DNA of 62,341 nucleotides from Streptococcus suis (lineage in GTDB: Bacteria; Bacillota; Bacilli; Lactobacillales; Streptococcaceae), in contig NZ_WCJE01000010.1 in the NCBI RefSeq assembly GCF_016743335.1, positions 1-62,341 of the forward strand, given 5' to 3'. The translations under genes and the position numbers were made by a program. Positions 35,610 through 44,226 of this stretch are shown here, piece by piece. Every line of letters begins with the position of its first letter. Position 1 is the first letter of the stretch. Under the pieces are notes generated by a model that saw only the letters and a program-made list of their open reading frames with translations, searched no databases and was not told the DNA's origin.

Positions 35610-36959
35610 ATGACACATATTACATTTGACTATTCAAAAGTCTTGGGCCAATTCGTTGGAGCTCAAGAAGTAGACTACATGCAACCACAAGTTACCCTAG
35701 CTGACCAAATGCTTCGTCAAGGAACAGGTCCTGGTAACGACTTTATCGGCTGGTTGGATTTGCCAGAAAACTACGACAAAGAAGAGTTTGCTCGTATCAA
35801 GGAAGCTGCAGCTAAAATCCAAAAGGAAAGTGAAGTTTTGGTAGTTATCGGTATCGGTGGTTCTTACCTCGGTGCTAAGGCAGCTATTGATTTCTTGAGC
35901 AATGCCTTTGTAAACTTGCAAACACGTGAAGAGCGCAAAGCTCCACAAATCCTTTACGCTGGAAACTCAATCTCATCAAGCTACCTTGCTGACTTGGTAG
36001 ACTACGTGGCAGACAAGGATTTCTCAGTTAACGTGATTTCTAAATCAGGTACAACAACGGAGCCTGCCATTGCTTTCCGCGTCTTCAAAGAATTGCTTGT
36101 GAAGAAATACGGTCAAGAAGAAGCTAACAAGCGTATCTATGCGACAACTGACAAGGCAAAAGGTGCTGTTAAGGTTGAAGCGGACGCAAATGGTTGGGAA
36201 ACCTTTGTTGTTCCAGATGATGTCGGTGGCCGTTTCTCAGTATTGACAGCTGTTGGACTTTTGCCAATCGCAGCATCTGGTGCAGATATTGACGCTCTTA
36301 TGGAAGGTGCAAACGCAGCCCGCACGACATTTACATCTGATAAGATTGCTGAAAACCAAGCATACCAATACGCTGCAGTGCGTAACATTCTTTACAGAAA
36401 AGGCTATGTAACAGAAATCTTGGCAAACTACGAGCCATCACTTCAATACTTCAGCGAGTGGTGGAAACAGTTGGCGGGTGAGTCAGAAGGTAAGGACCAA
36501 AAAGGTATCAACCCAACATCTGCTAACTTCTCAACAGACTTGCACTCACTTGGACAATTTATCCAAGAAGGAAACCGCAATATCTTTGAAACAGTTGTTC
36601 GTGTTGATAAACCAAGAAAAAATATCCTCATTCCTGACATGGCAGAAGACCTTGACGGTCTTGGCTACTTGCAAGGTAAGGACGTTGACTTTGTAAACAA
36701 AAAAGCAACGGATGGCGTATTGCTTGCCCACACAGATGGTGGCGTACCAAACATGTTTGTGACTCTTCCACAACAAGATGAGTTCACACTTGGTTACACC
36801 TTCTACTTCTTCGAGTTGGCAATTGCTATCTCTGGTTACCTCAATGCAATCAACCCATTTGACCAACCAGGTGTAGAAGCCTACAAGAAAAATATGTTCG
36901 CTCTTCTTGGTAAACCAGGATTTGAAGAACTCGGTGCAGAATTGAACGCACGTTTGTAA
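35610..36959 (+). CDS. pgi: Glucose-6-phosphate isomerase
   Basis: 449 aa glycolytic enzyme interconverting glucose-6-P and fructose-6-P. Signatures [19 protein letters not shown], the phosphate-binding [16 protein letters not shown] and the conserved [19 protein letters not shown] region are all present. GGAGG lies 6 bases before ATG 35610. In-frame upstream codons exist but overlap the promoter and are not used. Confidence 0.96.
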   Translation: MTHITFDYSKVLGQFVGAQEVDYMQPQVTLADQMLRQGTGPGNDFIGWLDLPENYDKEEFARIKEAAAKIQKESEVLVVIGIGGSYLGAKAAIDFLSNAFVNLQTREERKAPQILYAGNSISSSYLADLVDYVADKDFSVNVISKSGTTTEPAIAFRVFKELLVKKYGQEEANKRIYATTDKAKGAVKVEADANGWETFVVPDDVGGRFSVLTAVGLLPIAASGADIDALMEGANAARTTFTSDKIAENQAYQYAAVRNILYRKGYVTEILANYEPSLQYFSEWWKQLAGESEGKDQKGINPTSANFSTDLHSLGQFIQEGNRNIFETVVRVDKPRKNILIPDMAEDLDGLGYLQGKDVDFVNKKATDGVLLAHTDGGVPNMFVTLPQQDEFTLGYTFYFFELAIAISGYLNAINPFDQPGVEAYKKNMFALLGKPGFEELGAELNARL

Positions 36960-36966
36960 TAGAATG

Positions 36967-36992
36967 AAACTGATCGGAAACGGTCAGTTTTT
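36967..36992 (+). terminator. pgi terminator
   Basis: AAACTGATCG and CGGTCAGTTT pair around GAAA with TT(C)TTT following. Confidence 0.8.
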
Positions 36993-37024
36993 CTTTCCTT
37001 TAGAAATATGGTAGAATATTCTCT

Positions 37025-37765
37025 ATGAAAAAAGATTTTTTTGTAATCGGAGATGTTCATGGTAAGTTTGAACTCCTGCTTGATATTTTAAAGAAATGGA
37101 ACGAAGAGCGACAACAGTTGATTTTCCTAGGTGATTTGATTGATCGCGGGGAAAATTCAAAGGCCTGTCTTGAGTTGGTTCGACAGTTGGTGCGGGAAAA
37201 GGGTGCGATTTGCTTAACGGGCAATCATGAACGGATGTTTCTGGCCTGGTTACGTGATCCGATTGACCGCTATGACCACTATCGGAGAAATGGTGGCGAT
37301 ACGACGATTAACTCCCTTCTTGGGCGACCCTTGGATGCGCCAGTTGATGGTCTAGTAGATGCAAATGCAGTGATGGAACAGTACGAGGACCTGATTGATT
37401 TTGTCAAATCTTGTCCTTATCATATAGAGACTGAACGCTATATCTTTGTCCATGCTGGTGTGGACTTGACCTTACCAGACTGGCGCGAAACCAGCAATCA
37501 TGATAAAGTCTGGCTTAGAACTCCTTTCCATGAGGCCGAAAATACCACAGGGAAGATGATTGTCTTTGGGCATACTCCTGTTTATAACCTTTATCAAACA
37601 AAACTCCGCATTAGCCAAATCTGGACCAGTTCAGATGGGAAAATGGGGATTGACGGTGGAGCTGTTTACGGCGGAGTTTTACATGGGATTGTACTGGATG
37701 CCACAGGTTTAGTTCAAGATTATATCGTTGGAGCTGTCAATCCAAGAAAAGAAATTGAAGATTAG
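37025..37765 (+). CDS. Metallophosphoesterase (PPP family serine/threonine phosphatase-like)
   Basis: 246 aa cytosolic phosphatase. The three PPP motifs are clear: GDVHG near residue 9, GDLIDRG near 37 and GNHE near 66, with HAGVD and FGHTPV supplying the remaining metal histidines. Relatives include bacterial PrpA/PrpE and diadenosine tetraphosphatases, so the substrate may be a phosphoprotein or Ap4A. A TAGAAT-like -10 lies about 12 bases before the ATG, so the leader is very short and no strong ribosome site is seen. Confidence 0.88.
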   Translation: MKKDFFVIGDVHGKFELLLDILKKWNEERQQLIFLGDLIDRGENSKACLELVRQLVREKGAICLTGNHERMFLAWLRDPIDRYDHYRRNGGDTTINSLLGRPLDAPVDGLVDANAVMEQYEDLIDFVKSCPYHIETERYIFVHAGVDLTLPDWRETSNHDKVWLRTPFHEAENTTGKMIVFGHTPVYNLYQTKLRISQIWTSSDGKMGIDGGAVYGGVLHGIVLDATGLVQDYIVGAVNPRKEIED

Positions 37766-37774
37766 ATAATGATT

Positions 37775-37806
37775 AAAAATTAGGAGGTAAAACTTCTAAT
37801 TTTTTT
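37775..37806 (+). terminator. Terminator after the phosphatase
   Basis: AAAATTAGGAG and CTTCTAATTTT pair, followed by a T run. Confidence 0.7.
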
Positions 37807-37816
37807 GATTTTCTAC

Positions 37817-37853
37817 TTGACAACCGATATATATATATATATATATATATAAT
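37817..37853 (+). promoter_or_regulatory. Lipoprotein promoter with (AT)12 spacer repeat
   Basis: A perfect -35 TTGACA (37817-37822) is followed by twelve uninterrupted AT units (37827-37850) that run into a perfect TATAAT (37848-37853). The spacer to that -10 is 25 bp, too long for good promoter function; eight AT units would give 17 bp. Internal TATATA hexamers at better spacing could act as weaker -10 boxes. Gain or loss of AT units should change expression. Confidence 0.75.
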
Positions 37854-37881
37854 GGAATTGTAAAATTTTTTGGAGGATTAT

Positions 37882-38406
37882 ATGAAAAAAATTACATTCC
37901 TAGCAGTAACTGCTTTATCGGTGCTAACCCTTGCTGCATGTTCAACTACAGAACCAAGTAAAAAAGAAACTACCGATACCTCTAGTAGTGTTGCCCAGTC
38001 AAGCTCTGAACAAGCATCCGATACAAGCTATAAGGTGGGAGATACCATTGTTTTTAAAGATGTAGCGGAAATTACAATTACGAATATTGCATGGACTGAC
38101 GAACGGAATACAGTAAGTGATATTGTAGCTAATAAAGTACTTTTGGTAACTTATAATGTGACAAACTTAACTGATGAAGATTATGTTGTTGGTGAAGATA
38201 TGGATTTATATATCAACAACAAAGTGACAGAAAGTTATCCAGTTGGTACCATTCTCGAAACAATCGCACCTGGTCGAAGTATTGAAGGAGCGACGACTGC
38301 TTTTGCAGTTAATGAAGAGGGAGCTGCTGAGTTAGAGGTTGAACCAGGCTTCCAGTTTAGTACAGACATGAAACCAGCAATTGTAAAATTCGATTTACCA
38401 CAATAA
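37882..38406 (+). CDS. Lipoprotein with DUF4352/DUF5067-like domain
   Basis: 174 aa. The signal peptide ends in a lipobox LAAC (C20), followed by a Ser/Thr/Lys linker (about 21-50) and an immunoglobulin-like beta domain (YKVGDTIVFKDVAEITITNI, VLLVTYNVTNLTDEDYV, APGRSIEGATTAFAV). The anchored protein faces the outside of the membrane. No ligand is known for this domain group. ATG 37882 is preceded by GGAGG at good spacing. The AT-repeat promoter makes this a candidate variably expressed surface antigen. Confidence 0.85.
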   Translation: MKKITFLAVTALSVLTLAACSTTEPSKKETTDTSSSVAQSSSEQASDTSYKVGDTIVFKDVAEITITNIAWTDERNTVSDIVANKVLLVTYNVTNLTDEDYVVGEDMDLYINNKVTESYPVGTILETIAPGRSIEGATTAFAVNEEGAAELEVEPGFQFSTDMKPAIVKFDLPQ

Positions 38407-38410
38407 CTTT

Positions 38411-38434
38411 AGGAGGCTAACTTAGCCTCTTTTT
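38411..38434 (+). terminator. Terminator of the lipoprotein gene
   Basis: GAGGCTAA and TTAGCCTC pair around one base, followed by TTTTT. Confidence 0.8.
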
Positions 38435-38477
38435 CAATTTTTTTGTTTTTCATTATCAAATTTTCAGAAAATTTTGA

Positions 38478-38483
38478 TATAAT
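38478..38483 (+). promoter_or_regulatory. dapH promoter, extended -10
   Basis: TGATATAAT gives an extended -10 (TATAAT 38478-38483), 33 bases before the dapH ATG. Confidence 0.6.
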
Positions 38484-38515
38484 AGTAAAAATATTATTTT
38501 TAGATTGGAAACATT

Positions 38516-39214
38516 ATGACTGCACAAAAAATGACTGCACAAGAAATCATTGCTTTTATCGGCAATGCTGTGAAGAAGACCACTGTTAAAGTGACATTTG
38601 AAGGTGAATTGGCTGGGCCTGTTCCTGCTGAGGTGACAAAACTTGGCAATGTCCTCTTCGGTGACTGGAAGGACGTCGAGCCACTATTGGCAAACTTGAC
38701 TGAAAATGTAGACTACGTGGTGGAGCAAGACGGTCGCAATTCAGCTGTGCCTTTGCTGGACAAGCGTAATATCAATGCCCGTATCGAGCCAGGTGCCATT
38801 ATCCGCGATCAAGTGACCATTGGCGATAATGCCGTTATCATGATGGGGGCGGTGATTAACATCGGTGCGGAAATCGGTCCAGGTACCATGATTGATATGG
38901 GTGCGATTTTGGGTGGTCGTGCGACGGTTGGTAAAAACAGCCACATCGGTGCAGGTGCGGTCCTTGCGGGTGTGATTGAGCCGGCTTCTGCTGAGCCAGT
39001 TCGAGTTGGTGACAACGTCTTGGTAGGTGCCAATGCTGTTGTCATCGAGGGTGTGCAAATCGGTAGTGGCTCTGTAGTGGCCGCAGGTGCTATTGTGACC
39101 CAAGACGTTCCTGAAAACGTAGTGGTTGCAGGTGTGCCAGCCCGTATCATCAAGGAAATTGACGCTCAAACCCAACAAAAAACAGCCTTGGAAGAGGCTT
39201 TGCGGACACTCTAA
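38516..39214 (+). CDS. dapH: Tetrahydrodipicolinate N-acetyltransferase
   Basis: 232 aa enzyme of the acetylase branch of lysine/diaminopimelate synthesis, using acetyl-CoA. The C-terminal two thirds form a left-handed beta helix of hexapeptide repeats ([54 protein letters not shown]). The first ten codons contain a 15-base tandem duplication ([10 protein letters not shown]), so ATG 38516 and ATG 38531 are both possible starts; neither has a strong ribosome site. dapL follows at 10 bases. Confidence 0.95.
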   Translation: MTAQKMTAQEIIAFIGNAVKKTTVKVTFEGELAGPVPAEVTKLGNVLFGDWKDVEPLLANLTENVDYVVEQDGRNSAVPLLDKRNINARIEPGAIIRDQVTIGDNAVIMMGAVINIGAEIGPGTMIDMGAILGGRATVGKNSHIGAGAVLAGVIEPASAEPVRVGDNVLVGANAVVIEGVQIGSGSVVAAGAIVTQDVPENVVVAGVPARIIKEIDAQTQQKTALEEALRTL

Positions 39215-39223
39215 GAGGTAGCT

Positions 39224-40351
39224 ATGCTAGATTTAATTGCGACACGCCGGGCCCTCCACCAGATTCCAGAGCTGGGCATGGAGGAGTTCAAGACCCACGC
39301 CTTTCTTATGGAAACTATTGAAGGTTTACTTCAAGATTGTACTTTTGCCCAAGTCCGTACCTGGAAGACAGGAATCTTGGTCTATCTGACGGGCTCTGCT
39401 CCAGAGAAAACGATTGGCTGGCGGGCGGATATTGACGGTCTGCCTATCGTGGAGGAGACGGGCCTGGACTTCAAGTCCCTCCACCCAGACAGGATGCACG
39501 CCTGCGGGCATGATTTCCACATGACCATTGCCTTGGGGCTTTTGGAGAAAATGGCAGAGCAGCAGCCGAGAAACAATCTTCTCTTCCTGTTTCAGCCTGC
39601 GGAGGAAAATCTAGCAGGTGGCATGCTGATGTATGAAGCGGGTGCCTTTGGGGATTGGTTACCAGATGAATTTTATGGGCTCCATGTCCGACCAGACCTC
39701 AAAGTCGGTCAAATGGCCACCAACCGTGCGACCCTCTTTGCTGGGACCTGTGAAGTCAAGATACGGTTTACAGGAAAGGGTGGGCACGCAGCATTTCCCC
39801 ATACCGCCAATGACGCCTTGGTGGCTGCCAGCTACTTTGTGACTCAGGTGCAGTCAGTGGTCAGCCGTAATGTTGACCCAATTGAGGGGGCTGTGGTGAC
39901 CTTTGGCTCTATGTATGCGGGTACGACTAATAATGTTATTGCTGAAACAGCTTTTTTGCACGGCACCATTCGGGCTTTGACCCAGAGCATGAGTCTTCTG
40001 GTGCAAAAACGGGTGCGGGAAGTGGCAGAGGGAATCGCCCTGTCCTTTGGAGTGGACTTGGAAATTGAGCTCAATCCTAGCGGTTATCTGCCTGTGGAGA
40101 ACAATCCCCAGCTGGCGGATGAACTGATGACCTACTTTGATGGTGTTGACGGAGTGGAGATGATTGACTGCCCACCTGCCATGACGGGTGAGGACTTCGG
40201 TTACCTGCTCAACAAGGTTCCAGGTGTTATGTTCTGGTTGGGTGTGGATACGCCTTATCCCCTTCACAATCCACGTCTCAGTCCCAAAGAGGAAGTGCTT
40301 CCCTTTGCTGTGGAAAAGTTGAGCGATTTTTTGAAAATGAAAGCAAGATAG
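39224..40351 (+). CDS. dapL: N-acetyl-L,L-diaminopimelate deacetylase
   Basis: 375 aa M20-family metallohydrolase removing acetate from N-acetyl-LL-DAP. Metal-site motifs [14 protein letters not shown], the glutamates in [18 protein letters not shown] and the C-terminal [11 protein letters not shown] are visible. It is co-transcribed with dapH and completes the acetylase branch leading to lysine. The family also includes hippurate and IAA-amino-acid hydrolases, but the dapH partner fixes the role. AGAGGTAG precedes the ATG. Confidence 0.93.
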   Translation: MLDLIATRRALHQIPELGMEEFKTHAFLMETIEGLLQDCTFAQVRTWKTGILVYLTGSAPEKTIGWRADIDGLPIVEETGLDFKSLHPDRMHACGHDFHMTIALGLLEKMAEQQPRNNLLFLFQPAEENLAGGMLMYEAGAFGDWLPDEFYGLHVRPDLKVGQMATNRATLFAGTCEVKIRFTGKGGHAAFPHTANDALVAASYFVTQVQSVVSRNVDPIEGAVVTFGSMYAGTTNNVIAETAFLHGTIRALTQSMSLLVQKRVREVAEGIALSFGVDLEIELNPSGYLPVENNPQLADELMTYFDGVDGVEMIDCPPAMTGEDFGYLLNKVPGVMFWLGVDTPYPLHNPRLSPKEEVLPFAVEKLSDFLKMKAR

Positions 40352-40373
40352 ACTGGTTTTTCCAGTCTTTTTC
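40351..40373 (+). terminator. Terminator after dapL
   Basis: GACTGG and CCAGTC pair around TTTTT with a T run after. It lies only about 20 bases before the next start codon, so that gene either has its own promoter inside dapL or depends on readthrough. Confidence 0.75.
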
Positions 40374-40391
40374 TGAAAGAAAGGAGTTTCT

Positions 40392-40934
40392 GTGGATAAA
40401 AAGAGCATTCGGCAAGAGGTCTTGCAGAGCTTGAAAGACCTGACTAGTAGTCAGCGAGCAAGATGGAGTCAGCAACTAACAGAAAGGCTCCTTTTATCTG
40501 ACACCTATCAAGGCTCAAAGTCGCTTGGGACCTACCTTTCCATGCCCCATGAGTTCGACACTTCTTACCTGATTGAGCAGTCTCAAAAGTATGGTAAGCA
40601 GATTTTCATCCCTAAGACCTATTCACAAGGGCGTATGGATTTTGTAGAATATAATCCTGATGATTTGGTGAAATCAAGGTTTGGAGTTTGGGAACCTGGA
40701 ACTTATTCACAACCTGTGGATAAGTCTGTGGTTAAGTTGATTCATGTCCCTGGTTTAGCTTGGAATCAAGCGGGTTTTCGAGTGGGCTATGGAGGTGGTT
40801 TTTATGATCGCTACCTAGCAGATTATCAGGGGGAGACGGTATCGACTTTGGCAGACTTTCAAGTCTATGAGTTCGAACCAGATCTATTTGATATTCCAGT
40901 AAAGGAGTTGTTGATTTTTGAAGAACTTTTTTGA
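40392..40934 (+). CDS. 5-formyltetrahydrofolate cyclo-ligase
   Basis: 180 aa ATP-dependent enzyme (MTHFS/YgfA family) recycling 5-formyl-THF to methenyl-THF. The basic N-terminus KSIRQEVLQSLKDL, the substrate motif LIHVPGLAWNQAGFRVGYGGGFYDRYLAD and the C-terminal LFDIPVKELLIFEE are typical. GTG is the start, after AAAGGAG. It overlaps the rhomboid gene by 17 bp, the usual streptococcal pairing. Confidence 0.93.
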   Translation: MDKKSIRQEVLQSLKDLTSSQRARWSQQLTERLLLSDTYQGSKSLGTYLSMPHEFDTSYLIEQSQKYGKQIFIPKTYSQGRMDFVEYNPDDLVKSRFGVWEPGTYSQPVDKSVVKLIHVPGLAWNQAGFRVGYGGGFYDRYLADYQGETVSTLADFQVYEFEPDLFDIPVKELLIFEELF

Positions 40935-41595
40935 TAAGCGCTATCTTGTGACCAATGGCTTATTGGCAGTCACGGCTCTTGTGTTTCTTTTGATACAAGT
41001 GTTTCGATTTGGGCAGACCACTACAGCCTATACGATTTTTGAATTTGGTGGTATGTACGGGCAAGTGGTGCGTTATGATCCGACTCAGTTGTGGCGGTTG
41101 GTGTCACCTATCTTTGTCCACATTGGTTGGGAGCATTTTATCTTTAACAGTATTACCTTACTTGGTTTGGGCTATCAATTAGAAGGACTCTTTGGGTCAC
41201 GTCGCTTCTTTCTTCTCTATCTCTTGTCTGGGATAATGGGCAATCTTTTTGTTCTCTTCTTTACACCAGATGTAGTTGGTGCAGGTGCATCGACCTCTCT
41301 GTTTGGTCTTTTTGCAGCTATGGCACTGTTGAGGAAATTTAGTCGCAGCCCCTATCTACAGGTTCTTGGTCAACGTTATATGGTCCTTTTGGGATTGAAC
41401 TTGGTTTTGGGACTTTTTAATCCAACCATTAGCATGGCAGGACATATTGGAGGCGCTATTGGAGGTTGTTTGGTCGTGATTTTCCTTCCACCTCTTGTGG
41501 AAAAGGATCTCTTTACAGGAAAACAGATCTTTTTCAGTTTCATTGGATATTTGGGCTTGATTGTTTTTCTACTTGGGATATTTTATTTGATATAA
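40918..41595 (+). CDS. Rhomboid-family intramembrane serine protease
   Basis: 225 aa with six to seven membrane segments. The catalytic serine is in GAGASTSLFGLF (GxSx motif) and the histidine in MAGHIGGAIGG; WRLVSPIFVHIGWEHFIFN is the conserved N-terminal membrane loop with the HxxxxHxxxN-like pattern. It cleaves transmembrane substrates within the bilayer; the streptococcal targets are not identified here. The TTG start at 40918 lies inside the preceding gene, 10 bases after AAAGGAG. Confidence 0.9.
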   Translation: MKNFFDKRYLVTNGLLAVTALVFLLIQVFRFGQTTTAYTIFEFGGMYGQVVRYDPTQLWRLVSPIFVHIGWEHFIFNSITLLGLGYQLEGLFGSRRFFLLYLLSGIMGNLFVLFFTPDVVGAGASTSLFGLFAAMALLRKFSRSPYLQVLGQRYMVLLGLNLVLGLFNPTISMAGHIGGAIGGCLVVIFLPPLVEKDLFTGKQIFFSFIGYLGLIVFLLGIFYLI

Positions 41596-41596
41596 A

Positions 41597-41623
41597 AAAA
41601 ACTAGCGTTATTTGCTAGTTTTT
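41597..41623. terminator. Bidirectional terminator between the rhomboid gene and galU
   Basis: AAAAACTAGC and GCTAGTTTTT form a perfect stem usable in both directions. The galU stop codon lies inside the right arm. Confidence 0.85.
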
Positions 41624-42517
41624 CTTTTTATCTAATTTTTTACCAAGATCGATCAAGTATTGTTTCAAATCATCTTTTACTTGAGGGTGTTGGAGGGCGT
41701 AGTCGATAGAAGTTTTCATGAAACCGAACTTATCCCCAACATCGTAACGGTTGCCTTTGAATTCACGAGCGAAAACACGTTGCGTTTTGTTCAGAGTGTC
41801 AATGGCATCTGTCAATTGAATTTCGTTACCGGCACCAGGTTTTTGGTTTTCTAAAATCTCAAAAATCTCTGGGGTCAACAAGTAGCGACCAATAATAGCC
41901 AAGTCAGAAGGAGCGTCCTCAGGTTTTGGTTTTTCCACAAATGTATCCACACTGTAAAGACCGTTAATCCCTTCACCGTGAGGTGCGATGACACCATAAG
42001 CTGAAACTTCCTCATGAGGAACAGGCATAACGGCAATGGTTGAAGCATGAGTCTTATCGTAATCGTTCATGAGTTGTTTGGTCAATGGGAGAGCTTTTGT
42101 ATCTGTGATGTCCATCAAGTCATCGCCGAGCATAACAACAAAAGGCTCGTTCCCGACAAAGGCTTTAGCTTGAAGAACGGCATCACCAAGTCCGCGAGGG
42201 TGGCTTTGGCGAATGAAGTGTAGTCGAATACCAGTTGTCTCATCGACCAGTTTTAACAAGTCATTTTTACCTTTTTCTTTAAGGTTGTATTCCAATTCAA
42301 AGTTTGAATCAAAGTGATCTTCGATAGAACGTTTTGACTTACCAGTGACCACCAAAATATCTTCAATACCAGAGCGAAGAGCTTCTTCAACGATAAATTG
42401 GATGGTTGGCTTGTCAACGATTGGCAACATTTCTTTGGCAAGTGCTTTTGTTGCTGGGAGGAATCGCGTTCCCAAACCTGCTGCAGGAATCACGGCTTTT
42501 CTAACTTTTTGTGACAT
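41615..42517 (-). CDS. galU: UTP-glucose-1-phosphate uridylyltransferase
   Basis: 300 aa nucleotidyltransferase making UDP-glucose for capsule, teichoic acid and glycolipid synthesis. The N-terminal signature [42 protein letters not shown] and [12 protein letters not shown] are present. AAAGGAG precedes the ATG. It lies 18 bases after gpsA on the same strand and is probably co-transcribed. Confidence 0.97.
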   Translation of the reverse strand: MSQKVRKAVIPAAGLGTRFLPATKALAKEMLPIVDKPTIQFIVEEALRSGIEDILVVTGKSKRSIEDHFDSNFELEYNLKEKGKNDLLKLVDETTGIRLHFIRQSHPRGLGDAVLQAKAFVGNEPFVVMLGDDLMDITDTKALPLTKQLMNDYDKTHASTIAVMPVPHEEVSAYGVIAPHGEGINGLYSVDTFVEKPKPEDAPSDLAIIGRYLLTPEIFEILENQKPGAGNEIQLTDAIDTLNKTQRVFAREFKGNRYDVGDKFGFMKTSIDYALQHPQVKDDLKQYLIDLGKKLDKKKN

Positions 42518-42535
42518 GATAAAATCTCCTTTACT

Positions 42536-43552
42536 TTATGACCATTCATTTTCGTGGCGGAATTCGCCAGACATAATTTCCTTAATCGCGTCTTGGATAC
42601 TTGCACCTTGATAAATCACGCTATAGATGGCTTGAGTGATCGGCATATAGACATTCAATTCTTGTGCCAGTTCATAGGCCGCCTTGGTGGTAGAAATCCC
42701 CTCGATGACCATACCCATGTTGGCTTCGATATCTTCGAGTTTTTCACCTTTCCCAAGCAAATCACCGGCCCGCCAGTTACGTGAGTGGACAGATGTACCG
42801 GTAACAATCAAGTCACCGACGCCAGATAGACCGCTGTAAGTCAAGGGATTGGCACCCATGGCTACACCGAGTCGGGTAATTTCTGTCAATCCACGAGCAA
42901 TGATAGCTGCCTTGGCATTATCACCGTAACCGAGGCCGTGAAGAGCACCTGCACCAACTGCGATGATGTTTTTGAGAGCGCCGGCTGTTTCTACACCGAT
43001 GACATCATTGTTAGTGTAGAGACGGAAATAGTGGTTACTGAAAAGATTCTGTACGTAGCTAGCTGTTTCCAAGTCTTTTGAAGCGGCAGAAATCAAGGTT
43101 AGGTCGCGGACAATGGTTTCTTCTGCATGACTTGGACCAGAAACTACAACAATTTCAGATCGTAGTTCAGCAGGAATTTCTTCCTCTAAAACCTCTGATA
43201 GGCGCTTGTGGCTATCAGGCTCCAGACCTTTTGAGGCGTGCATAACAACCACCTTGTGCTTGAGGGCTTGGGCCACTTGCTTGGCAACTAGACGGGTCAC
43301 CTTGGTTGGTACAACGAAAAGAACAGCGTCAACACCATCAAGTGTTTCTGTTAAATCCTTATAGCCCTTGATTTTTTCGTCTAGTATAACATTTTTGAAA
43401 TAGCGTTTGTTAGTATGTTCTTCATTGATTTCATCAATTTGTTCAGGGATATTTCCCCAAATACGGACAGTATGACCGTTATCGTTGAGAACTTGAGCAA
43501 GGGCGGTTCCCCATGAGCCTGGTCCCAAGACAGCAATGGTTTGTTTGGTCAT
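42536..43552 (-). CDS. gpsA: NAD(P)H-dependent glycerol-3-phosphate dehydrogenase
   Basis: 338 aa cytosolic enzyme reducing dihydroxyacetone phosphate to sn-glycerol-3-P for lipids. The Rossmann motif [15 protein letters not shown] is at residues 8-22; VSGPSHAEE and the catalytic lysine region [15 protein letters not shown] follow, then [10 protein letters not shown] minus-strand promoter with TATAAT is visible near 43590-43600, and GAAAGGA precedes the ATG. Confidence 0.97.
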   Translation of the reverse strand: MTKQTIAVLGPGSWGTALAQVLNDNGHTVRIWGNIPEQIDEINEEHTNKRYFKNVILDEKIKGYKDLTETLDGVDAVLFVVPTKVTRLVAKQVAQALKHKVVVMHASKGLEPDSHKRLSEVLEEEIPAELRSEIVVVSGPSHAEETIVRDLTLISAASKDLETASYVQNLFSNHYFRLYTNNDVIGVETAGALKNIIAVGAGALHGLGYGDNAKAAIIARGLTEITRLGVAMGANPLTYSGLSGVGDLIVTGTSVHSRNWRAGDLLGKGEKLEDIEANMGMVIEGISTTKAAYELAQELNVYMPITQAIYSVIYQGASIQDAIKEIMSGEFRHENEWS

Positions 43553-43710
43553 AGAAAATCCTTTCTAGTAGGTATAATTTTAATACATTATAACATAATC
43601 TATGTATAAAATCTTGCAATTCATGTCAAATCTTGCTGTAAGGAAGAAAAATGTTAGCAGGAGACAGTTTGAAAATATGTGCCATTTTCAGAAAATAGGA
43701 GTTGAAATGA

Positions 43711-43745
43711 TTGACAATAGTTGTCAAAAGAACTACAATAGTTCT
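43711..43745 (+). promoter_or_regulatory. satRAB promoter with two palindromic operators
   Basis: TTGACA (43711-43716) and TACAAT (43734-43739) are 17 bp apart. TTGACAATAGTTGTCAA (43711-43727) is a perfect palindrome over the -35, and AGAACTACAATAGTTCT (43729-43745) a second one over the -10. This is a textbook layout for MarR-family autorepression. Confidence 0.8.
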
Positions 43746-43776
43746 CATGATAATTATATAACGGAAAGGAGATATT

Positions 43777-44226
43777 TTGGGACATACTATTGCAGATTTT
43801 CGGAATCTATTAAATCAGATTGAACAAATCAGTGAAACCATTGCAAAGGAATACGATGTGGAGCACTTAGCCGGTCCACAGGGTTGGGCCTTGCTCTTTA
43901 TGTCGGAGCGGGTAGACGGTGAGACCTTTGTCAAAGACATCGAAGCAGAGCTTTGTATTTCCAAATCAGTGGCCAGTAACCTGGTCAAGCGAATGGAGAA
44001 AAACGGCTTTATCCAGGTCATACCTTCACAAGTTGACAAACGCTATAAGCAGTTGGTTTTGACAGAGAAGGGGCGGAGCAAGATTGAGCCATTACAAGAT
44101 TTCCATGAGGAGATGGATCGTTCTCTATTTTTAGGTATTCAAAAGGAAGAATTTGATTTGATCAGACAGGTGGCCAATCAATTAAAAGAAAATATTAGAA
44201 ATTATAAGGAGAAGAAACATGTTTAA
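43777..44226 (+). CDS. satR: MarR-family repressor of the SatAB exporter
   Basis: 149 aa winged-helix regulator. The recognition region is FVKDIEAELCISKSVASNLVKRMEKNGF and the wing QVDKRYKQLVLTEKGR. The TTG start at 43777 has AAAGGAG 6 bases upstream. It overlaps satA by 8 bp. In S. suis this gene heads the satRAB operon, whose exporter gives fluoroquinolone efflux when repression is lost. No frameshift or stop is present here, so repression should be intact. Confidence 0.88.
   Translation: MGHTIADFRNLLNQIEQISETIAKEYDVEHLAGPQGWALLFMSERVDGETFVKDIEAELCISKSVASNLVKRMEKNGFIQVIPSQVDKRYKQLVLTEKGRSKIEPLQDFHEEMDRSLFLGIQKEEFDLIRQVANQLKENIRNYKEKKHV

Noticed and set aside
43602..43823. 73-codon plus-strand frame upstream of satR
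   Set aside because: It spans the satRAB promoter and operators and is not protein-like.
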